64,000 nucleotides of DNA from positions 623,318 to 687,317 of the forward strand of contig MNCI01009519.1 of assembly GCA_015680685.1 (NCBI GenBank), given 5' to 3'. The position numbers and the translations under genes were made by a program. The notes beneath the pieces were generated by a model. It was not told where the DNA came from. It made no database searches and worked only from the letters and a program-made list of their open reading frames with translations. This document shows, piece by piece, positions 1 to 10,120 of the stretch; within the stretch, counting starts at the first letter, position 1; each line of letters starts with the position of its first letter. Source of the stretch: Gnetum montanum (taxonomy: Eukaryota > Streptophyta > Gnetopsida > Gnetales > Gnetaceae).

Positions 1-429
1 TTAAGTCATACTCACGCGTTGCGACAAGTAGCCGATTCCTTGATTAGCCGTACACATCCGTAGATGCTCATAATCAAGTCATACTTGTGCGTACTAGGAA
101 AGTAGTAAATAACAACAATAATTAAAACCATGTACTGCAAGGTTTATCCAATCAAGTTTGTCTTTATTGTTGTACACAACTTGGGTTCGGGTTACAAGCT
201 ACTCGAATAAAGAGTCGTTCACTCTAGGACTCCTACTATGGGCACATGGGAAAAATTCTAACTCTGGAGTGATCAATTTGCCAGAGCTTCGCTACTTCTA
301 GCCAGGATTGGGAAATGAGGGGAGTGCCGCCTCTTATTTATAGATATGATGGCGAACCACGATATCGCGGACCGCGATATCGTAGGGAAAGACGCGATAT
401 CGCGGCACAGTGCATGTCACATCTCATCA
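1..429 (-). repeat. Element G, LTR (right end only)
   Basis: This is the right end of an LTR in minus orientation, ending in TCATCA, the terminus shared by all gypsy LTRs here. Read on the minus strand it has the LTR start, a cassette of GATATCGCGG-type palindromes (about 355-410), a TATA box (tatttata on the plus strand, 335-342) and the hairpin with tctttatt/aataaaga arms (about 150-215). The bases after it, ctcat (430-434), continue the RNase H frame of element A exactly as in intact copy F, so this is an insertion junction. The rest of G lies left of the window. Its cassette resembles that of D. Confidence 0.8.
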
Positions 430-720
430 CTCATGAATAAGCCAATGGTAAGCCCTCATATCATACGATGGCTTGTAATCTTACAAGAGTTCGATTTAAT
501 GATGATCGATCGCAAGGGCACCGAGAATGTAGTTGCTAATCATTTATCTCAGTTGCGATGGGACAACAAAGAGGATGAGTATTCAATTTCTGATTATTTT
601 CCTGATGAATTCCTCTTTGCTGGTGTAGTGAATAATCAATCACCCATAGAGACAAACTAGTATAGTAGTATTCTTACCTATCTCCTCATCCAACAAACAC
701 CACAAGAGTTAAACCTTAAA
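430..720 (+). pseudogene. Element A, RNase H C-terminal part and linker of pol (truncated)
   Basis: The translation includes LMNKPMVSPHIIRW, LQEFDLMMIDRKGTENVV and NHLSQL, the end of the Ty3/gypsy RNase H domain followed by the linker to integrase. The upstream RNase H catalytic residues are missing because element G is inserted after position 429. An open frame that appears to start at 346 is a chimera of the G LTR and this fragment; its first 28 residues are not pol. The frame is open to the stop at 658-660 and then continues in a frame with scattered stops. Element F at the other end of the window carries the matching uninterrupted sequence in the opposite orientation. Confidence 0.85.
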
Positions 721-1899
721 AAGAAACAACAGTTTCTTCACTGAGCCAAGTACTTTATGGAGACCAATGGGCAACTTTACAATGTGTATCCTGATGGCTT
801 GGTTCGATGGTGTGTTCTTAATATAGATCAACTACGAGTTCTCCAAGATGCTTGTGAGGGTCCTTGTCGGGGTCATTACATTGGGAGATGAATGGCCATC
901 AAGATCATACTTGCAAGATATTATTGGCCTACATTGTTTTGAGATGCCCATTGTTTCGTCCAATCTTGTGAGCATTGTCAATATGATGGGGAAATGACTG
1001 CTAGAATGGAGGGTCTGCAATAATGAATTCAACTATTAGAACCCTTCGACATTTGGGGAATTAATTTTATGGGGTTGATTACACTAATGTCCAATGGAAA
1101 AGCTTATATTATTGTTGTCATGGATTACCTAACAAAATGGACCGAAGCAGCTACTGTTAAAGATTGTACATCATCTACAGCTACATGATTTGTTCAACAA
1201 AAAATCATAAATAGGTTTGGTGTGCTGCATGCACTTATTTCAGACAATGGTACACACTTCACAAGTGCAACTTTTTGGAAATTAATGCAATGCTTTGGGG
1301 TTGAGCATAAATTGACTACACCATACCACCCCCAAGCGAACGGTTAAGAAAAAGACACCAATAGGGAGATTACAAAGATATTGACAAGAACCATTAGCAA
1401 GTTTAGGTGATACTAGAGCACTAAACTAAACGATGCTCTTTAGGCATACTGCTTCACATGAAAACTTCCTACAGGCTACTCTCCCTATGAGTTAGTGTGT
1501 AGTAAATTACCAACACATCCCATTCAAACTAAGCTCTGTACACTATCCATGGCATGTGACCTCAACCTTGACCTTGATCTAGTACAAAAACAATGGTTAG
1601 TAACCCTTAACTTGCTAGATGAAAACCAATTAGCTACCTTATCATCTAACGAATTGCATAAGGCCTTCAATAAACAACGTGATCACCTAAGAATTAGGAA
1701 AGGTAAATATCATCCAGGAGTTAAGGTTCTCTACTGGAATCCCAAACATGTGCCACAACCTACTAAATTTCAAACATTGTGGGAAGGATCTTATATTATT
1801 TATGCAAATTTTCCTTCAGTGGCCATGACAATATACATACCTAAGAACTCGGATAAGAAAATTTTGGTCAATGTGCAACAAACCAAACCTTTCCAGTAG
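721..1899 (+). pseudogene. Element A, Ty3/gypsy integrase (multiple stops)
   Basis: Integrase would insert the element's cDNA into host DNA. Visible in order are the zinc-binding end (YYWPT, then CEHC near 975), the DDE core and a C-terminal region open from 1495 to 1899. The first catalytic Asp is Asn here (GINFMG, about 1058-1075), the second is present (SDNGTHF, about 1239), and the Glu position reads Lys in NG-stop-EK. In-frame stops include TGA 889-891, TGA 1186-1188, TAA 1345-1347 and TAG 1414-1416; the integrase of F has stops at the same four places. The enzyme cannot be functional. The order RNase H then integrase identifies Ty3/gypsy rather than copia. Confidence 0.9.
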
Positions 1900-3917
1900 C
1901 TTAGGAAAACTAGTACACATGCTACCTCTCTTGATGGACAACCCTACTCACTATTTTCGATCTTCTCCTTCCAACATAGTCATGGGGGAGATGGCCACCT
2001 ATGCTAACCGTTCTAGGCCCTCAGTTCTTTTGAATTTTTTGTTTTACATATTTTTTTAACTTTTCTTATTTTTGGTTTACACCATCGTTCATGTTTTTAT
2101 TATTTCTTTGTTTGCTTGATTTACTTTTATTCGTCATCTGATAAGTGCTCATGATGATGGATTGAATTATATCATATTGATTGCTAATATTTGATTTTTA
2201 CCTTTGAATTATTATGTTGATATTAAGGTATGGTTCTTTTGGTAAAATAGGAAATGAGTACACGCCGTCCACTCATCCATACAACTCTATGGTGTCCTTT
2301 GGCTTGGAACCATATAGTCCCCTTTTTCTACATAAATTTATTAATGAATTAGTGGTTGGGTACTTTTCAAACCAAGGAAAGACTCAAAGGATTAAAAGGG
2401 TGTGACTTCAAGGGGATTCGATGCATTTGTGCTGGCTAGTCTCTTGGATGCTTGGATGCTTATTTCTTGGGTTTTCCGCCATTCTGACATTGTTCAAAAA
2501 TTAGGAAGCCAAGTGAATAAAAATAAGTCTTTGCATGGTGTGTTTCTCACACAAAAAAAAGAGAGAGAGAAAAGAAAGGAGGAAAGTGAGAATTCAAAGA
2601 ATACCCCTTAGACATAATAAAGGAATATGGGATACAAGAACTGGTTATGGAACTAGAAAGACATGTTACCCATGCCTCAAGGTTCCCTCTAACTAACTCC
2701 CTTTCTTACTTCTTGCTTTTCCATCTCGCTGTCCTTGGGATGGTGATCACTCTTTGTGAAATCATTCTTGTTGCCTCAAGAGGATGGATTGACCAAGTGT
2801 ATTGATGCGAGGTCATGGAATGTGGTTGGTTTGAGTCTGGATTTGGGATGAGTTCTACTTAGTTATTTTAACCATGAAATACACAAGGGGCTTTACACAA
2901 CCTTGTTCTTGGGATTCCATTCCATTCTCTTCTCTCCATCTTTCTTCCCATTTTCCACCTCATTGCCAATTTTATCATTAGTCCATTCTAGGTTGATGCA
3001 TTTTTTTTCTTTGGTGAATTCTTATGGGTAATTTTTTAACTCTTGCTTCTAAATGACATTCCTAGAGTCTATGGACTCTTTGGTTTCTAGGTTTGTCAAG
3101 GCATAAAGGGCATGACCCTGCTTTGGGAAGGACTCACTAGAATTTCTTTTTGGTGCATTTGTTAACTTCTTTTCTTTAAACATTTCCTACAATCAATCAT
3201 TTCTTATTTCATCCCCATCCATGACATCCATTTTATTGGCATTGCCATTAATATTTTTCATATTTCTTATTCCTCATGTTTTTCCATTTTATAGCTACCA
3301 GAGGTTCGCTCTTAGTCGTGGTGGCCCTGGCATAAATTTTTCAATTTTTTCCATTTTACTAATTGCCTAACTCCTACACCTTGGGTAGTTGCCAATGATA
3401 TATCTCTGAACTAGTTTCTACCATAACCACAACTTAGCCAATGAGCTTTAGATCGAGGCAAGGTATCAACTGTGTTGTGGATTATCTATCCTTGCTCATT
3501 TGTGACTGTGTTGTATGTGCAGATGGTGATCATACAAACAATGGACTGGGCTTGAAGGAAGCACTCAGGATGGACCGGAACTGGAACATTTATGAAAGGA
3601 GCATGTCTAGTGGTGTGGCTATGGATAAACAATGGAAGGTGCAATCTTAGCATTGGCATCAACACGCTTCATTTTCTCTCTCTCTCTTTCTCTACAAGCT
3701 ACCAAATAAAGGCTTGGATGTCATTTATGTACAAGTGTTCACCATAATGGTCATGAACACCAATGTTGTAATATTCTTATTGATCCGTTCACTGGGCACG
3801 TTGAGTATGTCATCCCATTCCAACATCAGTTGTCAGTTAGTCAATAATCCCATACCTTCTCAATATTTTGTAAAGAACTTGTTTCTTTTCTTCTATACTC
3901 GAGGATAAGTTTTCATT
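1900..3917 (+). other. Element A, non-coding region between integrase and 3' LTR
   Basis: About 2 kb without convincing coding potential. It holds an AT-rich, homopolymer-biased tract (about 2030-2215) and three islands conserved in other elements: near 2396-2450 (acttcaaggggatt), near 2654-2700 (gacatgttacccatgcct) and near 3090-3135 (ggtttgtcaaggcataaag). The same islands in the same order occur in F, H, D and E. A CT-rich run lies at 3672-3696. Confidence 0.7.
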
Positions 3918-3931
3918 CAGTTGTGGGGGTA
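3918..3931 (+). other. Polypurine tract of element A
   Basis: cagttgtgggggta lies immediately before the 3' LTR, where the plus-strand DNA primer forms. The G run is kept in D, F, H and E, with minor changes. Confidence 0.75.
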
Positions 3932-3939
3932 TGATGAGA

Positions 3940-4112
3940 TTAGTTACTCTAATTATTAGAGTGGTTTCTCTAGTAGTTACTCTAGTGGTTACTTTAGCAG
4001 TTACTCTTATTATTAGAGTGGTTACTCTAGCGGTTACTCTAGTGGTTATTCTAATTATTAGAGTTGTTACTCTAGCGGTTGCTTTAGCAATTATTCTAAT
4101 TATTAGAGTAGT
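3940..4112 (+). repeat. U3 palindromic cassette of element A
   Basis: Imperfect tandem copies built on CTAATTATTAG and GGTTACTCTAG lie just upstream of the TATA box. F has a shorter version at 59570-59670. The position suggests promoter-proximal regulatory repeats. The open frame through here encodes only repeated hydrophobic residues and is not a gene. Confidence 0.75.
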
Positions 4113-4254
4113 TTCTTCCAAACATATAAATACAATGCCCAGGTACATAATTGGAAGGAAGTCTTTTAGCAGTCAAGTAGCAAAACTTTTGCAGTCTATT
4201 TGAAAGTTCGAGTATTTTCCAAGTGCCCACAATAAGAGGTCTAAGTGTGGATGG

Positions 4255-4308
4255 ATCTTTATTCGAGCATTGTGTACTTGAGCACACCTTGTGTATGACA
4301 ATAAAGAT
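4255..4308 (+). promoter_or_regulatory. R-region hairpin with poly(A) signal
   Basis: Arms atctttatt (4255-4263) and aataaagat (4300-4308) are perfect inverted repeats enclosing about 36 bases; the second arm contains AATAAA. Every reasonably complete gypsy LTR in the window has an equivalent. Confidence 0.7.
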
Positions 4309-4894
4309 GAGCTCTTTGATTCATCCTTGCAGCACTTGAGATTTGTTTTCTTATGCATTTCTTTTATTTTACTTTCTTATGCATTTATTTTACTTTATTT
4401 TATTTTATGCACTTTACATTTCTATTATTAGCATAGCAATTCATTTTGAACAATTAAGCAAATCATTAAATTACACAAGCACAACCACTTCAAGCATGTG
4501 TGTAATGCTTGGTAACCCAATAACGATTAGTGTTTGGTAATCCTAGCAATGTTGCACTGGTTCACGATGTGTACAACAAGTGGGAATGGATGCTTGTGTT
4601 AGGATTAGTTAGAACTTAGTTAATGAGTAGTTAAGTTAAAGTAGTCACCTAGTTATCTCTCTCTTTCCCTATTAGCACAGGATATAAAAACATGAAAGAT
4701 ATATAATTCATATGCCTCAAGCTTACTTAACCATACAATCATGACATACAAGTAAGTTTGGAAAGACAATGATCAATCAACATGTCTTTGTTCCACAAGG
4801 GCGCATAAGAACTTAGTCTTTGGAATTCGACTGGATCATGTGTGAAATGCTCGTATTCATATGGTTGAGCGTAGGGGCAGCTCACCGCTCATCA

Positions 4895-5450
4895 CATTCT
4901 TTGATTGATATGCCTTTGATAGACCATACTTTCTAGATATAGTTGCACCCTGTATTGTTGTATGTGACACATGGAACTCTCTTCTTCTCAATCTTTCTAA
5001 AAGTGTTTTTTTTTTTTTGGAAATTTCCAGGAAAATATCTTTGATGCCCATTCATACATCAATAGTGCCTAACCAATCCCTTTCAATAATGACTAAAAAA
5101 TCCCCCTTGAAATTGTCAAACTTGATCATCAAGAAATTGACAAGATAGGACCATCCATAGATAGTGGCTAGAATGTCCTCCACTAATCCCAAGGAAATGG
5201 TGATGGATTGATCTACCAACTATAAATGAATGTTGCTCTTCTTGAGAGGAGGTAGGTTCCAGGCTTTGCACATTTCATGGGAAATCAAATTAACACCAAA
5301 ACTTGAATCAAGAAGAGCTTTGCATGGCTCATTTGATGAGGGGACTTCTAGGATTAGCCATTTTCTTGGAAAGGTTGTGAGGCTTGATCCAATCAAATAC
5401 AATGTGGGTTAAAATGACTATGCAGATCTTAGGAGGCATTTGGTTTGAAG
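4895..5450 (-). pseudogene. Element B, retroviral-type aspartic protease remnant
   Basis: The protease would cut the Gag-Pol polyprotein. The translation shows PCKALLDSSFGVNLIS and KAWNLPPLKKSNI, the active-site region of plant gypsy proteases, where the usual D-L/S-G-A has become D-S-S-F. The order gag then protease and the similarity to E (31951-32379) and H (about 40020-40640) support the call. The C-terminal part is heavily mutated and the element is then broken by the LTR of A. Confidence 0.7.
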
Positions 5451-7919
5451 GGCTCTTGAAAGGAATAGATGCAAAGAATGAAGGAAATATAGGGTGACCA
5501 ACTGCATAAGTTGGTGAGGGATTTATAGGACTACTATTTTGAAAGAATGATCTTTTTCTTGGTCTAGATTCTAAACCACTTGGTAGAGGAATCAGTTGTA
5601 AGTTAACAACCTTGGTAGCATTACATTGTTGTAGTTGGATGAGAATCTTGCCTTGCATGGATGGAGTAAGTGGTAATTGGATTGAGGGAGAAGGAACATA
5701 TGCTAAATGATGAGGAGCATGATAAGGGTATGGGGATTCCCCTCTAGAAGATAAAGAATGAGTTTTGTAGTACTTCGAAGGGTAGTAGTGATGTTGAAAA
5801 GAAGTTTGATTGGAAGAGTCACACAACGACATGGGTTGCTGAACATAGTATCCATATGGGTTTGGTTTCCTATAAGGGTACTACTACCTTGGTGGTGGTA
5901 TCCCCCACGATTGTGGTTGTTACCATTAATGGTACTACTCATACAATTTTGATGGAACTTCACTTAGATAATAAGATTGTTGTTGTTGGTGGAACTTCAT
6001 TGGATTGCCTTGAGGATAAGACAATCTTCTAGATGCTTACCTTCTTGCCAATCTAGGATTCAAAGCATACACCCTATATCCATACAAGTGTGAAAAAATA
6101 AGGAAACATCCTTTAGAATGTTCATATTGGTAGATATCACATCCACCACCATCATCTAATTTTGACTTCACAACCTCTTCCACTATAATAGCTTTTCCCT
6201 TACATCTTTGGTAGGCCCATTCAACTTCATTTCTTCTACTACGATCATGATCACTCCCTTGCTCTTTGGATTCCCATGAAATTTTTAAAGTAATTTGGAA
6301 TTTTTCATCAAAGATTCCCACATCTTATCCACCTTAGCCAAAATTTCAGAAATAGATTTTTGAATCAGCAAGGTTTTTTGCTACACTAGTTCATCAAGTC
6401 GTGCCTCCTCCTCAGTGTCATAGAATTGGACCTTCCTTTTTTTAACAAAAGGGTCCCTATTATATTCTTTAGAACTTTTTTTCCTTGATACACCTTTTTA
6501 TTTTGCAACCTACTCAATCAACCTTTGAATTTGATGGACCCTTAGTTTTGATAGTTTCCCTTGGGCACAAATTCCAAGGTCTCTCCTAGTTTCTGATTAG
6601 AGCCCATCTATGATATGGTGAAGTTGCTCTTGTTGAGAATAACCATGGCTAGGATACTTGTGCAAAAGAGAGTAATACTTACTCATGGTTGTGTCCAAGG
6701 GTTCATGTGTTCCTTGATGCTAGCCTTGGATTTTCTTTCTCAAATTGGACACTCTGGAGTACATCTAATATTTGTCATCAAATAGCTTAAGTGTCATACT
6801 CCATCTGTGAATTGATTCTAGATCCAAAGGGAAATATTAACTTTCTACTTCTTTTGTAAGTGTCCTAGGAGATAACTTACATTTTTCTAGTCATTATCTA
6901 TATTCTACAAGGCATAGGCATTGTGAAAGGCTTAGATATGGATCTATGGGTTTGAGTTATATCCCCCCTTAGACTTAGAAATATTATTCATATCCAACCT
7001 CTTGATTCTGCTATCTTTCACATGCNTACTTAGAAATATTATTCATATCCAACCTCTTAATTCTGCTATCTTTCACATGCATGGTTGGAATTCTAACTAC
7101 CTCTATGATGTTTAACATGCTTTGATCTACCAAAAAAGGCTCATCATCTTTATGATTTTGATGAAACCTATAATATCCTCTAATACCCCTTCGATCATGG
7201 TGGGGCTTATGATTAATGTTCCACCATTCACCTCCAAGATAGTTTCATCCCTTGCAGTTTCAATTAGATTCAAAGGAGGAGGAAGAAGATATAGATGAAG
7301 AGGGTGAAGAGGGAGGGGAACTGCCACCACCATGGTGTCTGTCACCTTCTCTTCGCTTTTCCAGACCATGATCATTAGGCTTATCATCATCACGAAGCTT
7401 TCCCAAGCCCTTGCCTTGACTCTTACTTCTATCTAAACTTGGATTGTTGATAGTGAACTGTCAGTTCAGGCTCAAGCCCCTTTCACGAGAGTCAAGGGAT
7501 GGAGAATCTTCATGTTAAGAACCCCCAGAGAAAGGATCCTCCTTGTCATTTTGATTCAACAAGAACAAGCGGTTAGTAAACCATTTCCCCTCTGTAGCTT
7601 CATGGTGTGTCTCTTAGTGTTGATCTTGTTTGTGTTATGTTTCTGTGGGACAATAGTCTCAATAGTCATGGTCCTACATAATGTATTCATCATGGAGATC
7701 CTAGATGTCCAACCTCTTAAGAGTATGGAACAACATCCTAAGAATAGATTAGTTGGGAGGCAATACAATGTTACCCTCCATATCTCTCCATGGTAGATGT
7801 TTATCTTAATGCAAGATGAAGGCGAAATCAGGTACAAACTCATTTGGATGAGTGTACATCACTTTGAATTCTTGGGGCACTGCTAGTTTTTATTCATCAT
7901 GCTTGTAAGAAGAAGACAT
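5451..7919 (-). pseudogene. Element B, gag
   Basis: Gag forms the virus-like particle. I place the start at the ATG read from 7919 (MSSSYKHDE). The N-terminal motif WRDMEGNIVLP is shared with the gag of E. The middle contains the capsid-like region (YYSLLHKY, HIIDGL, about 6580-6670). A Cys/His cluster (GGCDIYQYEHSKGC, about 6090-6150) resembles the CxxC...HPxGC motif of H and E, with one Cys changed. The C-terminal part is rich in Pro, His and Ser. Stops are scattered, including a TAA after HIIDGL (6597-6599) that H also has. Confidence 0.75.
6973..7080. repeat. 55-bp direct duplication around a single N
   Basis: The segment starting acttagaaatatt at 6973 recurs at 7028 with one visible difference (cctcttgattc versus cctcttaattc); the undetermined base at 7026 lies between the copies. 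This pattern is typical of a closed assembly gap with duplicated flanks. Confidence 0.85.
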
Positions 7920-8057
7920 TTTGGATTAAAAGAAAATTTTAATGTGCTTTAACTACAATTTTTTATTTTTTTTGAATGATTGTGACTTTAGGGTTTGTTC
8001 CAATGATCTTAAATAATTTTCACTAAGTCCTAGATAGCATACGTATCAAACTACAAG

Positions 8058-8076
8058 TCCCTAACAATGATGCTAA
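8058..8076 (-). other. Primer-binding site of element B
   Basis: The plus strand reads tccctaacaatgatgctaa, directly abutting the LTR. Its complement is a degenerate match to the tRNA-Asp-type primer site TGGCGCCGTTGCC seen in good form in D. Confidence 0.6.
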
Positions 8077-9045
8077 TGCTGAGAAAATAGTAGACCTTGT
8101 ATCCAACCATACAAATCACTAAGTGTTCACATGTAATTTGGTCAAATTTTGTGGACTTATAGCCTTCTAAGTACACTAGTTTCTAGGAAGTGAAACTAAC
8201 TGTTGCAATCGTTCTCTTCTTAATCACACTTGTGAAATGCAAAGGTATGGTTAAGTGTAATTGAGGCATATGATTTTTATCATTTTTTATGTTTTAAGTT
8301 CTAATTCACGTAAAAATAAAGAATTATTAATAAAGTAATTTAATTGTTTATTTAATCGAACTAGCTAACATTTAACTAATCCTAACATAAGCATCCATTT
8401 CCACTTGTCGTACACATCCTAAACATATTTAATGCTACTAGGTTATCAAATGTTAAGTGTTACTAGGATTAAGCGTATGCTCGAAGTAATCATACTTATG
8501 TGATTAATTAATTGCTATTTAACTTAGCTTAATCTAGCCTAATTAATTACTTAATTACTTAATCCATTAAAGGAAATTTCTTAAAATATTAAATGCATAA
8601 AGGAAATAATTAATCTATTTCAAAGTGTTGTAAGATCTATCAGAAAGCTCATCTTTATTATTGCACACACTATTATGCTAAGGTACAATAGTGCTCAAAT
8701 AAAGATCCATACACTTAGAAAAATATTGTGGGCACTTAGAAAAATAAAGGTCTATCAGAAAGCTCATCTTTATTATTGCACACAATATTGTGCTAAGGTA
8801 CAATAGTGCTCAAATAAAGATTCCTATTGTGGGCACTTAGAAAAATATTCTAACTTCTAAATGATAAAACTGCAAGAGCTTCACTACAACTATGAGACTC
8901 ATTACCATAAATGTGGCTAGTGAGCATGTATTTATAGGCAAAAAAAGAAGCCATATCGATGGGTATGCATCAATGGGTAAAACCCTACATCGACGGGGTC
9001 GCATTGATGGCATCTTGTTGATGCAACCAACCAAACGACTCATCA
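8077..9045 (-). repeat. Element B, 5' LTR
   Basis: A 969-bp LTR with plus-strand ends TGCTGA and CTCATCA. The TATA box is at 8929-8936 (tatttata on plus). The U3 cassette (about 8955-9020) is built on atcgatggg/catcaatggg units, unlike the other elements. The R hairpin is duplicated in tandem (see 8634-8860). Confidence 0.8.
8634..8860 (-). repeat. Tandem duplication of R hairpin in B LTR
   Basis: Two copies with a 115-base period (8634-8748 and 8749-about 8855), each with atctttattattgcacac, tgctaaggtacaatagtgc and caaataaag. The LTR therefore has two hairpins and two poly(A) signals. Confidence 0.85.
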
Positions 9046-9560
9046 AAGTATGTGGCATAATTTTATTTATTTATTTTTTACAAAATTTTTTATCACACTC
9101 ATGTAATTAACTTATGTGATACCATAAGGAATGTAGTAATAGAGCATGTAACATTATGTTACACTACTATAAACATGACACTAGAGAATTACTTCTATGT
9201 CATATTAGTATAAGTACAATTGATTTTATTAACTTATGTCTAAGAATAATGTCCTTATGCCATGCTATTAAGAGTGAGAAAAAAGGTTAGTATTGTTTTA
9301 TTACATATATGATAATGTATATTTTATCTTTCAAATGCTTACTACTATGAATATAGCTTAATTAATTGCTAAGCTTTTTGGTGATTTTGTTACTACATGA
9401 TAAATGGAAAATACCTTACTTAATTTTCTTATATGAATGTGATTTATTATCTTTAGAAGAAGAAGCCTTATGCCAATTCATTACAAACACTCTTAGTTTA
9501 CATATCTCAAGGAAAGACAAATTCTTTAAAGTAGTTTTTGAGGATTCATGAGATTGTGAT
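9046..9560. other. AT-rich flank of element B, no recognised feature
   Basis: Low-complexity AT-rich sequence without convincing coding potential. It may be the 5' continuation of the LINE fragment that follows, but I cannot show that. Confidence 0.4.
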
Positions 9561-10120
9561 TGGTATTTACATGGGATGTAAGTGGTGGAAAAATGGAATA
9601 TCTCTTAGGAGTGCATATAGCAAAATCCTTAGCATATTTGTTAACTAGTTAAGAAGAAGGCTTTAACACAACTGTGGTCTAATGTGGAAGGTAAGAAATA
9701 ATTTTATTTATACCACATTGAATACAATAACCTAGATGTAGAAGCTCACTATCTCTCAACTCTTATTCCAATCAAGTATTGAAATACTACTAACAAGCTT
9801 CTCTTAAGTTCTCATCATCTTAGAATTGAAAGTGGAAGATGAATCCAACTCCCTTGAGAAGAGTGCATTTATGGGTTTTATTAGATTAGGATCCCATGAA
9901 GATGAGTTACATGTATTTCTTTCTTGTGGTGTGACTACCCATTTAAGACAACTTTATAATATCACAACAAAAATGCCTATATGATTTATCTTTTATGCCC
10001 CCATTGGTACTGGCCAAGTTGTAGAGTCTATCAATATTTTTTATGAAAATGTAATATTTGTTCAATATATCTTTTGGGTTTTCAAACGTAATAAAGCTTT
10101 ATTTCATTTCATTTCAAATA
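9561..10120 (+). mobile_element. LINE 3' fragment (first copy)
   Basis: This stretch matches, in inverted orientation, the 3' end of the LINE at 15640-16080 over several hundred bases (for example tccaatcaagtattgaaata and gatgagttacatgtatttc). Translation in shifting frames gives HHLRIESGR, then LGSHEDELHVFLSCGV, resembling the Cys/His region after the reverse transcriptase in some LINEs. It ends with aataaagctt followed by a short ttcatttcattt tail, as expected at a LINE 3' end. Confidence 0.65.

Larger units (their letters stand above)
3932..4894 (+). repeat. Element A, 3' LTR
   Basis: A 963-bp LTR running from TGATGAGATT to CGCTCATCA. In order it has a cassette of CTAATTATTAG palindromes, a TATA box (TATAAATA, 4125-4132), and a hairpin carrying the poly(A) signal AATAAA (4300-4305). 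Right after it (cattc, 4895-4899) the minus-strand protease/spacer sequence of element B begins, continuous with the matching part of H, so A sits inside B. The LTR closely resembles that of F in inverted orientation. Confidence 0.9.
4895..9045 (-). mobile_element. Element B, 5' half (gag-protease), interrupted by A
   Basis: Minus-strand Ty3/gypsy element whose 5' LTR ends at 9045. In transcript order it has the LTR, a tRNA-Asp-type primer site, gag and protease, and is cut at 4894 by the insertion of A. Its pol, if any, must lie left of A and is out of view. The base after the LTR begins aagta, a candidate target duplication whose partner is not visible. Confidence 0.8.

Noticed and set aside
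346-429. N-terminal part of an open frame leading into RNase H
   Set aside because: It lies in the LTR of G; the fusion to RNase H is an insertion junction, not a gene start.
3931-4203. 90-residue open frame of repeated VTLIIRVV-like sequence
   Set aside because: It reads through the palindromic U3 cassette of the A LTR; the hydrophobic repeats are a by-product of the DNA repeat. The antisense frame at 3837-4148 is the same artefact.
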